From the NCBI RefSeq assembly GCF_003111685.1, contig NZ_CP022192.1, positions 67,501 to 131,500 on the forward strand: 64,000 bases of DNA, given 5' to 3'. Of this stretch, positions 51,886-60,269 are shown piece by piece. Made by a program: the position numbers and the translations under genes. Position 1 is the first letter of the stretch. Each line of letters opens with the position of its first letter. The notes under the pieces were generated by a model. It saw only the letters and a program-made list of their open reading frames with translations, was not told the origin of the DNA and did not search any database. The stretch is from Alloyangia pacifica (lineage in GTDB: Bacteria > Pseudomonadota > Alphaproteobacteria > Rhodobacterales > Rhodobacteraceae).

Positions 51886-52616
51886 GGCTTGGCTCCTGTC
51901 AGGCGGGTGTCGGGGGCTGGCTTGCCCGTGGCGACCGGGCGCAGATGCGCGGTCAGCCGGTGGTCGGCGAAGGCCACGATGCGGGTCAGCACGAAGTTGA
52001 TGGCGAGGTAGATCGCCCCGGCGGCGGCGAAGACCTCGATCACCCGGTAGGTGTCCGAGATCAGCTTGGCGGCGAGGCCGGTGATCTCCATCAGCGTGAT
52101 CATCGAGGCCAGCGAGGTCGCCTTGCACAGCAGGATCAGCTCGTTGCCATAGGCGGGCAGGGCCTGTCGCACCGCCTGCGGCAGGACGATCCGGCGGAAG
52201 GCCAGCCAGGGCGACATGCCGCAGGCCATGGCCGCCTCGCGCTGGCCGTGGCTGACCGACTGCAGCCCGCCGCGCACGATCTCGGAGCCATAGGCGCCGG
52301 TGTTGAGCGACAGCGCGAGGATGGCGCACCAGAAGGGCTCGCGCAGCACCGGCCAGAGAAAGCTGCTGCGCACCGCCTCGAACTGGCCGAGCCCATAGTA
52401 GATGAGGAACATCTGCACGAGGAGCGGCGTGCCGCGGAAGACGAAGACGTAGAATTTCGCCGCCTGCTGCAGGGCGCGCGGCCCCCAGAGCCGGGCGGCG
52501 GCAATGGCGATGGCGATGACCACGCCGATCGCGACCGAGAGTGTGGCCAGCAGCAGCGTCAGCGGGATGCCGGCAGAGAGCGTCCGGACGGTCTGCCAGA
52601 GGAAGGGAAAGTCCAT
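51882..52616 (-). CDS. Amino-acid ABC transporter permease (HisM/OccM type)
   Basis: A 244-residue membrane protein with helices in [49 protein letters not shown] and the coupling loop [39 protein letters not shown]. It lies 4 bp after the second permease and overlaps the ATPase gene. Confidence 0.92.
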   Translation of the reverse strand: MDFPFLWQTVRTLSAGIPLTLLLATLSVAIGVVIAIAIAAARLWGPRALQQAAKFYVFVFRGTPLLVQMFLIYYGLGQFEAVRSSFLWPVLREPFWCAILALSLNTGAYGSEIVRGGLQSVSHGQREAAMACGMSPWLAFRRIVLPQAVRQALPAYGNELILLCKATSLASMITLMEITGLAAKLISDTYRVIEVFAAAGAIYLAINFVLTRIVAFADHRLTAHLRPVATGKPAPDTRLTGAKP

Positions 52617-52620
52617 CGTG

Positions 52621-53337
52621 TTACCTCTGCAGGCCGCGGTTGAAGTGCCGCTCGGCGCGGCCGAGGATCAGCCCCGAGCCCCAGGTCACAACGAGGAAGA
52701 GCACCGCCGCGGCGAAGAAGAAGTAGAAGGGCTGGCGGGTCGACCCGGCGCCGATCTGCGCCTGCCGCAGCAGCTCGACGACCCCGGTGACCGAGACCAG
52801 CGCGCTTTCCTTGAGGGTGATCTGCCAGACGTTGCCCATCCCGGGCAGCGCGTGGCGCGCGGTCAGCGGCAGCACGATGCGGCGGAACAGCGTGCTGCGC
52901 GACATGCCGATGGCGCTGGCGGCCTCGATCTCGCCGGGGTTCACCGCCCGGTAGGCGCCGCGGAACACCTCGGCATGCTGCGCCGCCGATACCACGCCGA
53001 TCGCCATGGCGCCCGCCGCGAACCCGGGCAGGTCGACGAAGCCCTCGTAGCCGAAGCCGCGCATGAGCTTGGTCAGCATCATCGAGCCGCCGAAGTAGAA
53101 CAGGTAGATCACCAGCAGGTCGGGAATGCCGCGCAGCACGGTGGTGTAGGTTCCGGCGATCCCCCGCAGCACCGGGCCGCCGCGCAGCTTGGCCCAGGCC
53201 AGCAGCGCGCCGAGCGTGCCGCCGATCAGGTAGCCGGTGCCGGCGACGGCAAGGGTCATCAGCGTCGCCTGCAGCAGGGCAGGGGCCCAGCCATCGGGGC
53301 CGAAGCTCATCAGGTCGAAGAATCCGGGGCGGTCCAT
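52621..53337 (-). CDS. Amino-acid ABC transporter permease (HisQ/OccQ type)
   Basis: A 238-residue membrane protein: MTLAVAGTGYLIGGTLGALLAWAKL, TVLRGIPDLLVIYLFYFGGSMML and the loop EVFRGAYRAVNPGEIEAASAIGMSRSTLFRRIVLPLTARHALPGMGNVWQITLKESALV. It follows the amidohydrolase by 20 bp and pairs with the permease at 51882. Confidence 0.92.
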   Translation of the reverse strand: MDRPGFFDLMSFGPDGWAPALLQATLMTLAVAGTGYLIGGTLGALLAWAKLRGGPVLRGIAGTYTTVLRGIPDLLVIYLFYFGGSMMLTKLMRGFGYEGFVDLPGFAAGAMAIGVVSAAQHAEVFRGAYRAVNPGEIEAASAIGMSRSTLFRRIVLPLTARHALPGMGNVWQITLKESALVSVTGVVELLRQAQIGAGSTRQPFYFFFAAAVLFLVVTWGSGLILGRAERHFNRGLQR

Positions 53338-53357
53338 GGTCTGCTCTCGCTTGGGGG

Positions 53358-54782
53358 TCAGGCCGGAACCGGCAGGTCCGGGGCGACGTCATCGGGCAGC
53401 GGGTTGACGAAGGGCCGCCCGTCGCGGCGGCGCTCGAAGTCCGCTCTGGCGGCGGCAAGCTGCGCCGGGTCCTCGAAGACCGCCTTGGCGGTGGCGGCCA
53501 TCACCTTTGCGGCGTGAACCATGCCCTTGTGGGCGATGCCAGACTGTCCCTGCGCCACCAGCTGCCAGGAGTGCCCGGGCGTGCCGATGGCATAGGTCGC
53601 GCCGCGCACCTGCACGGTGGGCACGACCCAGCTCACCGTGCCGACATCGGTCGAGCCGACGCCTCCGCCCTGTCCCTGGGTGAGCGGCGGGATGAAATCG
53701 CAGAGCGGCAGATCCATCCGCGGCGCCACGCCGAAGCGCTTGAAGGCGGCGCGGATTTCCTCGGGGGTGAGGGTCTTGCGGATCGCCTCGGCAAAGCGGC
53801 GGTCCTCGGCGTCGAAGGCGGGCGGGCCGAGCCGTTCGAGCTGGGCGTGCATGAGCACTTCGAGGGGCGTGTTGCCGATCAGGTTGGCATCGCCCGAGAG
53901 CACCCGGTTGCGCACCGTCGTGCCGGTCATCAGCGCCGCGCCCTCGGCCACCTTGCGGACCCGTTCGACCAGCGGCAGCAGCTCGTCGAGCTCGCGCGCG
54001 CGGATCAGGTAGCGCACCGCCGCATAGGGCTGCACGACGTTGGGCGCATGGCCGCCGGCGTCGGTGATCGCGTAGTGGATGCGGGCCGAGTCGACCATGT
54101 GCTCGCGCAGGAAGTTCACGCCGACATTCATCAGCTCGACCGCGTCGAGCGCCGAGCGCCCCAGTTCCGGCGCGGCGGCAGCATGCGCGGAGCGGCCCTC
54201 GAATTCAAAGAGGATTTCGTTGCAGGCCAGCGAGATCGGGGTGTTGACTGCGGCGAGCGGCGCGGGGTGCCAGCAGATCGCCACATCGACGTCGTCGAAG
54301 AGCCCTTCGCGCACCATGAAGCCCTTGCCCGAGCCGCCCTCCTCGGCGGGGCAGCCGTAGTAGCGCACCCGCCCGGGGCGGCCGGTCTCCTCGAGCCAGC
54401 CCTTCAGCGCAGCGGCGGCCAGCATCGAACCCGCGCCAAGCACGTTGTGGCCGCAGCCATGCCCCGGTGCGCCGGTCTGCAACGGCATCTTCTCGGCCAC
54501 GCCCGCCCGCTGGCTGAGCCCCGGCAGCGCGTCATATTCACCGAGGATGGCGATCACCGGCCCGCCGTCTCCGGCCTCTCCCATCACCGCGGTCGGCAGC
54601 CCGGCGACGCCGCGGGTGACCCGGAAGCCCTCGGCCTCGAGCATCTCGGCGTGTTCGGCGCAGGAGCGGTGCTCGGCGAAATTGGTCTCCGGCATGTCCC
54701 ACACCCGGTCCGACAAGGCGCAGAACGCCGCCTCCCGCGCGTCCACCTGGGGCCAGATGCTGTCGGTGTTGCTGGCGGTCAT
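53358..54782 (-). CDS. M20-family amidohydrolase (AbgB-like)
   Basis: A 474-residue metallopeptidase-fold amidohydrolase. Metal-site motifs: GAPGHGCGHNVLGAG, CPAEEGGSGK and the dimerisation-domain lid LACNEILFEFEGRSAHAAAAPELGRSALDAVELMNVGVNFLREHM; C-terminal GTPGHSW. It resembles aminobenzoyl-glutamate hydrolase subunit B and related N-acyl amino-acid hydrolases. It is divergent from the GntR regulator and heads the ABC importer operon, so it probably cleaves the imported N-acyl compound in the cytosol. Confidence 0.9.
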   Translation of the reverse strand: MTASNTDSIWPQVDAREAAFCALSDRVWDMPETNFAEHRSCAEHAEMLEAEGFRVTRGVAGLPTAVMGEAGDGGPVIAILGEYDALPGLSQRAGVAEKMPLQTGAPGHGCGHNVLGAGSMLAAAALKGWLEETGRPGRVRYYGCPAEEGGSGKGFMVREGLFDDVDVAICWHPAPLAAVNTPISLACNEILFEFEGRSAHAAAAPELGRSALDAVELMNVGVNFLREHMVDSARIHYAITDAGGHAPNVVQPYAAVRYLIRARELDELLPLVERVRKVAEGAALMTGTTVRNRVLSGDANLIGNTPLEVLMHAQLERLGPPAFDAEDRRFAEAIRKTLTPEEIRAAFKRFGVAPRMDLPLCDFIPPLTQGQGGGVGSTDVGTVSWVVPTVQVRGATYAIGTPGHSWQLVAQGQSGIAHKGMVHAAKVMAATAKAVFEDPAQLAAARADFERRRDGRPFVNPLPDDVAPDLPVPA

Positions 54783-54822
54783 TTTGATTGCCCTCACGGT
54801 TCTGCCTGATATTGGCTGCAGT

Positions 54823-54834
54823 ATTGGTGCCAAT
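54823..54834. promoter_or_regulatory. Candidate GntR operator
   Basis: ATTGG-TG-CCAAT dyad in the 187-bp divergent gap between the amidohydrolase and GntR genes. Neighbouring ATATTGG and TTTTGGTAA half-sites may extend it. Typical of FCD-type GntR operators. Confidence 0.5.
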
Positions 54835-54969
54835 TTTGGTAACATTGCAAGATCGAAGTTTGGGCAGTTTGAAAACAGCCGCTGCCCGGAGGACTTCGGG
54901 GCCGGCGACGAAACGATTCCTTTGCCGCGGGGCATGGTCTAGAACCGGGAGAAGGGACAGGGACAAGAA

Positions 54970-55581
54970 ATGTCAGAAGACGCCGAGAAGATCATCGAAC
55001 GCCTGGCGCAGGATCTGCGCGCGGGACGGTTCACGCCGGGTTCATGGCTCAAGCAAGTGGATTTGCAGAAGCGCTACGGGGTTGGCCGCGCGCCGGTGCG
55101 CAAGGCGCTGGAGGCGCTCGCCGGGCGGCGGCTGATCCGGCATGAGAAAAATCGGGGGTATTCGGTTCACCCGGCTGATACCGAGGAGGCGGATCAGGTT
55201 CTCGATATCCGCGTCGCCATCGAGACCGGCTTTGCCGAGGCGATCTGCCGCAATGCCGCCGAGGCCGACATCGCCGACCTCGGGCGTCTGGCCGCGGAGT
55301 TCGAGAAGATCGCGATCAATGGTCCGTTTCACCTGCTTTACGACGCCAATCTCGCGTTTCACGGCGCCCTGCTGGGCTGTGCGCGCAACCCGGCGATGGT
55401 GGCTCTGGTCGCCGATCTTCGGATGCGCACCTCGCCGGCCCCAGCCTCGCAATGGTTGGATCGCTCTCGAATCGAACGCTCGGCCCAGGAGCATTTCGAC
55501 ATGGTCGAGGCGGTCAGAGCGGGCGATGGCGCAGGGCTGGCGCGGTTGATCCGCGACCATATCCTGCAGCGCGCCGACTGA
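54970..55581 (+). CDS. GntR-family (FCD) transcriptional regulator
   Basis: A 203-residue repressor-type protein: N-terminal winged helix (RFTPGSWLKQVDLQKRYGVGRAPVRKALEALAGRRLIRHEKNRGYSVHPAD) and a helical FCD effector domain (VLDIRVAIETGFAEAICRNAAEADIADL, NLAFHGALLGCARNPAMVALV, HFDMVEAVRAGDGAGLARLIRDHI). Likely to control the divergent amidohydrolase-ABC operon in response to its substrate or product. A perfect terminator hairpin follows. Confidence 0.9.
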   Translation: MSEDAEKIIERLAQDLRAGRFTPGSWLKQVDLQKRYGVGRAPVRKALEALAGRRLIRHEKNRGYSVHPADTEEADQVLDIRVAIETGFAEAICRNAAEADIADLGRLAAEFEKIAINGPFHLLYDANLAFHGALLGCARNPAMVALVADLRMRTSPAPASQWLDRSRIERSAQEHFDMVEAVRAGDGAGLARLIRDHILQRAD

Positions 55582-55594
55582 GGCGCGAACACGA

Positions 55595-55630
55595 CAGGGC
55601 CCGGAGCAGCGGTGACCGCTCCGGGCCCTG
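55595..55630 (+). terminator. Terminator hairpin after the GntR gene
   Basis: Perfect 13-bp arms CAGGGCCCGGAGC (55595-55607) and their complement (55618-55630) with a 10-base loop, beginning 13 bp after the stop. No long T-run. Confidence 0.65.
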
Positions 55631-55687
55631 CGGGATCTTGGGTCGAAGCGATGAAACCTGCCCCGCTCCGGGTGTCTTGCCGGGCGT

Positions 55688-55912
55688 TCAGGCGGCGCGC
55701 GACTGCGACCGGCCGCGCGGCGCGATCGACGAGACCAAGACGCTGAGCCGCATGACCTCGTAAAAATCCCGATCCCCCAGAATCTCGCGTGGCGAGCGGT
55801 TTTCCAGCGCGCGCTGCGGCGCATTCAAAAAGGCCTTTTCGAGGTCGGTCGCCCCGAGCTTGAGGCGCACCAATTTCCGCAACGAGCGGACCGTATCAAA
55901 ATCGACAGTCAT
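55688..55912 (-). CDS. Small MbcA/ParS-like (DUF2384-type) protein
   Basis: A 74-residue protein whose central part FLNAPQRALENRSPREILGDRDFYEVMRLS resembles the C-terminal toxin-binding domain of Xre/MbcA antitoxins (the pattern of a Pro-rich turn, NRSPREIL and a final helix). There is no helix-turn-helix and no RES toxin next to it. It could be an orphan antitoxin or a small regulator. Its relation to the complete antitoxin at 20862-21212 is only at domain level. Confidence 0.65.
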   Translation of the reverse strand: MTVDFDTVRSLRKLVRLKLGATDLEKAFLNAPQRALENRSPREILGDRDFYEVMRLSVLVSSIAPRGRSQSRAA

Positions 55913-55988
55913 GAAATCACCTCCCTTGCACAGGCACCTCCACCGTACCCGCGCTGCACAACTTTAATATGACTGTCGCGCCTGTCAC

Positions 55989-56009
55989 GCTGCGGCGCGG
56001 CGCCGCAGC
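55989..56009. repeat. Perfect 21-bp odd palindrome
   Basis: GCTGCGGCGC-G-GCGCCGCAGC in the gap between the MbcA-like gene and the LysR gene. As RNA it could fold into a stem of about 8 bp, possibly a terminator for the LysR gene. Confidence 0.4.
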
Positions 56010-56130
56010 GGCCTTGTGAGCGAAGCTCTGCCGGGCGCCGGGAGGGTACAGAATTGTCTCACAGCATCAGACGTTTGACCGTTAGCGCTCTCGGCGTCCG
56101 CGTGCCGATAGCGCCGGTGGAGAGGTCCCT

Positions 56131-57042
56131 TCAGGTCACAATTCCCGCATCCTTTAGGTTGTTTATCTCCGTCTCCACCGCCGCGGCGAACGCCAGGCCG
56201 ACCGACCCCAGCGGGCGATCGTGGGGCACGAACTGGGCGATGTCCCAGGTGATTGCCGGAATCAGCCGATGCGAGGAGACTCTCTCCAGGTCGATGAGCT
56301 GATTGGCCACCGGGTCGACGATCGCCACCCCGACGCCGCGCTCGACCAGCCGGACCACGCTGTGCAGGGTGCGCAGCTCGGCGGCGATGGTCCGGTGCAC
56401 GTTGATCGTATCCATCATGTGGTCCACGCGCTGCCGCAGCGGGCTGCCCTGCGCAAGGTCGATGAACCACTCCTTGCGCAGCCGGGGCAGGGGGATCTCG
56501 TCAAGCTCGCCAAGCGCGTGTCCCTTCGGCAGCAGGCAATGCGCCTCGCAATGGGCAAGCGGGCGGGATTCGGCACCGAAGGCCTCGGCGTTGAGCGTGA
56601 TGCCGAAGGCCAGGTCGCAGCGCTGTTCGCTGATCATCCGCAGCATCTCGGCCATGCCGACGTCGACGATTTGCACCGTGGCCTGCGGATGGGTGACGCG
56701 GAAGGCGCGCAGCGCGTCGAGCAGGAAGGTGTCGCAGAAGATCGGCTGCGCTGCGATCACCAGATGGCCGACCTCGCCGTTGGCAATGGCGAGGGCCTCC
56801 TGTTCGAGCCCGCGCAGCCCGGCAAGGTGGCGCACCACGGTCTGGTGAAAGCGAAAGGCCTCGGGCGTCGGCGCAAGTCGGTTGCGCTTGCGCCGAAAGA
56901 GGGCGAATCCGACTTTTTCCTCCAGAGATGCCAGAAGGCGGCTCACCAAGGGCTGGCTTGCCGCGAGATCTTCCGCCGCCATCTTGACGCCGCCAAGGCG
57001 CATGTAGGCGTCAAATGCTTCTAATTCCCGTGTCTTGAACAT
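56131..57042 (-). CDS. LysR-family regulator of the tricarboxylate-transport operon
   Basis: A 303-residue regulator with helix-turn-helix AFDAYMRLGGVKMAAEDLAASQPLVSRLLASLEEKVGFALFRRKRNRLAPTPEA and an effector domain (GHLVIAAQPIFCDTFLLDALRAF, CDLAFGITLNAEAFG, VVRLVERGVGVAIVDPVANQLI). It is divergent from tctC and shares a 121-bp gap with nested dyads. It probably activates the transporter operon in response to its substrate. Confidence 0.9.
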   Translation of the reverse strand: MFKTRELEAFDAYMRLGGVKMAAEDLAASQPLVSRLLASLEEKVGFALFRRKRNRLAPTPEAFRFHQTVVRHLAGLRGLEQEALAIANGEVGHLVIAAQPIFCDTFLLDALRAFRVTHPQATVQIVDVGMAEMLRMISEQRCDLAFGITLNAEAFGAESRPLAHCEAHCLLPKGHALGELDEIPLPRLRKEWFIDLAQGSPLRQRVDHMMDTINVHRTIAAELRTLHSVVRLVERGVGVAIVDPVANQLIDLERVSSHRLIPAITWDIAQFVPHDRPLGSVGLAFAAAVETEINNLKDAGIVT

Positions 57043-57054
57043 AAACCGCTCCCT

Positions 57055-57107
57055 CAGTATGCAATTTATGCAAGTTGCGGTGTACTATTGTCAACTTCCG
57101 CATACTG
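57055..57107. promoter_or_regulatory. Nested dyads between LysR and tctC
   Basis: Outer inverted repeat CAGTATGC (57055-57062) / GCATACTG (57100-57107) encloses AAGTTG (57072-57077) / CAACTT (57092-57097). A direct repeat TATGCAA also occurs at the left. The two dyads share one centre, a layout typical of LysR regulatory and activation sites. Confidence 0.6.
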
Positions 57108-57163
57108 TGAATGGTGCACCACATCCAACAGTCCGGCCCGGCCGGAAAAGATGTGAGGTAATC

Positions 57164-58135
57164 ATGAAGAAAATTCTCGGAAGCATCGCTCTGGCGGTGA
57201 TCGCTGCAACCGGCCCCGCAGCTGCGCAGGACTATCCCGATCAGGCGGTGACGCTGGTCGTCCCCTACGGTCCCGGCGGCGCTTCGGACCTTGCCGGCCG
57301 TGCGCTGGCGGAAACCGCGCAGCCCTTCCTCGGCCAGCCGGTGACGGTGATGAACAAGCCCGGTGCCGGCGGCATGAACGGGGCGCGCTCGGTCTCCGAA
57401 GCCGAGCCGGACGGCTACACGCTGCTGCTGGCCCGCGTCGGCATGGCGCTCTCGCCAGCCGTGACCCCCGGCAATGCCGTGGAGTGGGACGCCTACACCT
57501 TCCTCGGCGCGCTGGAAGCCACGCCGATGATCCTCGCGGTGCGCGGTGACGCGCCCTACAACAGCGTCGAAGAGCTGGTGGCGGCGATCAAGGACAGCGA
57601 CGGTCGCATGACCTATGCCGCCTCGGGCGCGACCGCGATCGACGGCTTCACCACGCAGGCGCTGCTGGCCGACAACGATCTCGACCCGCTGACCGCCGCG
57701 ACGCTGGTGCCCTACAAGGGCGGCGGCGAGCTCGCCACCGCGCTGCTCGGCGGCCACGTCGATTTCGTCGCCATGGCATCCGCCTCGCTGATGCCGCACA
57801 TCAAGAGCGGCGACATGAAGGCGCTGATGGTCTTCGCACCCAAGCGCATGGGCGATCTGCCCGAGGTCGCCACCGCGGCCGAGCTCGGCTACGAGAAGGC
57901 CGGCCAGATCGCAGGGTGGAGCGCGCTCTACGGTCCCAAGAACCTGCCCGAGGACGTGGTTGCCAAGTGGCATGAGGTGCTGGGCAAGGTCGCGACCGAC
58001 GAGACATGGCTTGACCTCGCGGCACGCCGCGGCTCGATCTCGACCATCGGCGACGTCGACATGACCGATTACGCCAAGAGCCAGTACGAGCTGTTCCACG
58101 GGCTCGCGCAGGACTTCGGCTACCTGTCGAACTGA
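57164..58135 (+). CDS. tctC: Tripartite tricarboxylate transporter substrate-binding protein
   Basis: A 323-residue periplasmic protein with signal peptide MKKILGSIALAVIAATGPAAA and the Bug-family pattern YPDQAVTLVVPYGPGGASDLAGRALAETAQPFLGQPVTVMNKPGAGGMNG. It captures a carboxylated solute for TctA/TctB. GAGG precedes the ATG at 57164. Start of the operon tctC-tctB-tctA-M20. Confidence 0.92.
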   Translation: MKKILGSIALAVIAATGPAAAQDYPDQAVTLVVPYGPGGASDLAGRALAETAQPFLGQPVTVMNKPGAGGMNGARSVSEAEPDGYTLLLARVGMALSPAVTPGNAVEWDAYTFLGALEATPMILAVRGDAPYNSVEELVAAIKDSDGRMTYAASGATAIDGFTTQALLADNDLDPLTAATLVPYKGGGELATALLGGHVDFVAMASASLMPHIKSGDMKALMVFAPKRMGDLPEVATAAELGYEKAGQIAGWSALYGPKNLPEDVVAKWHEVLGKVATDETWLDLAARRGSISTIGDVDMTDYAKSQYELFHGLAQDFGYLSN

Positions 58136-58271
58136 GCGCCAAGCGCTCCGGGTGGCGCCGAGGCGCCGCCCGCCCGACTGCCTGAACCCTGGTGCGGTCC
58201 CGATCTTGCGGGCCGCACCGCGCCCCGCCCCAGCCCAGACCGGGGCCTCCTCATCTTTCCGGAGCGTCGCC

Positions 58272-58766
58272 ATGCCCAAGCCCGTCCTGCGGGGGCTGAT
58301 CATTGTCGCCTTCTTCGCGCTGTCCGCCTTCGTTCTCGTTCCCCTCTACGTGCCGCGCCCGGCCTTCATCCCGGGCTTCGCCCCGCCACCGGACATGTGG
58401 CCGCGCACCGTCTCGCTTGCCGGCATCCTGCTTGGCGCGCTGGCGCTGCTCTTTGCCTTCACACGCGACGCGCCCGCCGAGGAGCCGGTCGAGACCGACG
58501 GCAGTTCCAAGGCCCGGATGAGCGCGCGTTTCGCCGGGCTGATGCTGGCCTTCGTGCTCTTCCTCGTGGCGATACCGCTGCTCGGCTTCCTGGTCTCGTC
58601 GGTGCTGCTCACGCTCTGCATCGTGCTGATGACCGGCGAGCGCGGCCATCATGTCTGGATCGCGCTGCTGGCCTTCGGCGGGCCGATCCTGCTGCAGATG
58701 TTCTTCCATTCCGCGCTCGGCACGCAGTTTCCCAAGGGCGTGCTGACGAAGCCCTTCGGCTTCTGA
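58272..58766 (+). CDS. tctB: Tripartite tricarboxylate transporter small membrane subunit
   Basis: A 164-residue protein with about four membrane helices (RGLIIVAFFALSAFVLVPLYV, TVSLAGILLGALALLFAFTR, FAGLMLAFVLFLVAIPLLGFLVSSVLLTLCIVLM, WIALLAFGGPILLQMFF). Small subunit of the TTT importer, between tctC and tctA. ATG 58272 gives the expected length; the frame is open further upstream. Confidence 0.88.
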   Translation: MPKPVLRGLIIVAFFALSAFVLVPLYVPRPAFIPGFAPPPDMWPRTVSLAGILLGALALLFAFTRDAPAEEPVETDGSSKARMSARFAGLMLAFVLFLVAIPLLGFLVSSVLLTLCIVLMTGERGHHVWIALLAFGGPILLQMFFHSALGTQFPKGVLTKPFGF

Positions 58767-58778
58767 TCGGAGATACCC

Positions 58779-60269
58779 ATGCTCAATGAAATCCTCTCCG
58801 CGCTGGTCGCCGTGGCGACGCTGCAGAACCTGCTGATCATGATCGCTGGCATCTGGGGCGGCGTCATCGTCGGCGCGATCCCCGGGATGACCGGCACGAT
58901 GGCGGTCACGCTCGCGCTGCCCTTCACCTTCTACATGGAGCCGGTGCCCTCGATCCTTCTGCTGGTCGCGCTCTACAAGGGGTCGACCTACGGCGGCTCG
59001 GTCTCGGCGATCCTGATCAAGACCCCGGGCACCGCCTCGGCGGCCTGCACCGCGCTCGACGGCTACCCGCTGGCGCAGCAGGGCAAGGCCGGCAAGGCGC
59101 TGAACATGGCGCTCTATTCCTCGGTGATCGGCGACTTCATCTCGAACCTCTCGCTGATCTTTTTCGCCGCGCCGCTCGCCGTGCTGGCACTGCGCATCGG
59201 CCCGCCCGAGTTCTTCATGCTGATGCTCTTCGCGCTGACCACCGTGGCGGGCGTGTCGGGCAGTTCGCTGCTGCTGGGGCTCGTCTCGGCGGCGCTGGGT
59301 CTGCTGCTGGCGACCGTGGGCGAGGACATGTACGGCTCGTTCCGCTTTGCCTTCACCCCCGACATGCAGGCGGGCCTGTCGATCGCGCCGGTGCTGATCG
59401 GCCTCTTCGCGCTGCCCGAGCTGATCAAGCTGGTGGTGATGCGCGCGGCCAAGAAGGAAGAGGCGGCGACGCTCGGCGCGCAGCACGTCACGCGCGAGGA
59501 GTTCATGGGCTCGCTGAAGACCATCCTCAAGGGCTCGGTGATCGGTTCGGTGCTCGGGGCGATCCCCGGCATCGGCCCGTCGTCGGCGGCCTTCTTCTCC
59601 TACGGCGAGGCGCAGCGCAGCTCGAAGAAGGGCACCAACTTCGGCAAGGGCGAGCTCGAAGGGATCGCCGCCTCGGAATCGGCCAACAACGGCGCCTGCG
59701 GCGCGACGATGATCCCGCTGCTGGCGCTTGGCGTGCCGGGCGACGTGATCACCGGTGTCATGCTGGGCGCCTTCATGATCCAGGGTCTCACCCCCGGTCC
59801 GCTGCTGTTCCAGACCAACATCCACGAGGTCTACATGCTGCTGATCGGCATGCTGGTCTCCTCGGTGCTGCTGTTCTTCGCCGGCAAGGTGACCATGCGC
59901 ATGTTCTCCAAGGTCTCGCACATCCCGCAGACCCTGCTGACGCCGCTGGTGCTGCTGCTGTGCATCTTCGGCATCTACTCGATTGCCTCGAGCACCTTCG
60001 ATGTGGCCGTGCTGCTCATCATGGGCGTGGTGGGCTTCGGGATGTTCCTGCTGAATATTCCGGCGGCTCCCTTCCTCATCGCCTTCATCCTGGGGCCGAT
60101 GCTCGAGGAAAACCTGCGCCGGGCGCTGGCGATCTCGCGCGGCGACATCTCGGTGCTACTCTCCTCGCCGATCACCTGGATCTTCGCGGTCCTCATCTTG
60201 TTCGTGCTGACCATCACGGTGCGGCGGGAAATCCAGAAGACAAAGACAGAAAGACGAGTTGCGCAATGA
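58779..60269 (+). CDS. tctA: Tripartite tricarboxylate transporter large membrane subunit
   Basis: A 496-residue, about 11-12-helix membrane protein. Signature GAIPGMTGTMAVTLALPFTFYMEP, the KGSTYGGSVSAILIKTPGTASAACTALDGYPLAQQGKAGKAL block and the second repeat GAIPGIGPSSAAFFSYGEAQR-GACGATMIPLLALGVPGD. Channel subunit of the importer. Overlaps the following M20 gene by ATGA (60266-60269). Confidence 0.94.
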   Translation: MLNEILSALVAVATLQNLLIMIAGIWGGVIVGAIPGMTGTMAVTLALPFTFYMEPVPSILLLVALYKGSTYGGSVSAILIKTPGTASAACTALDGYPLAQQGKAGKALNMALYSSVIGDFISNLSLIFFAAPLAVLALRIGPPEFFMLMLFALTTVAGVSGSSLLLGLVSAALGLLLATVGEDMYGSFRFAFTPDMQAGLSIAPVLIGLFALPELIKLVVMRAAKKEEAATLGAQHVTREEFMGSLKTILKGSVIGSVLGAIPGIGPSSAAFFSYGEAQRSSKKGTNFGKGELEGIAASESANNGACGATMIPLLALGVPGDVITGVMLGAFMIQGLTPGPLLFQTNIHEVYMLLIGMLVSSVLLFFAGKVTMRMFSKVSHIPQTLLTPLVLLLCIFGIYSIASSTFDVAVLLIMGVVGFGMFLLNIPAAPFLIAFILGPMLEENLRRALAISRGDISVLLSSPITWIFAVLILFVLTITVRREIQKTKTERRVAQ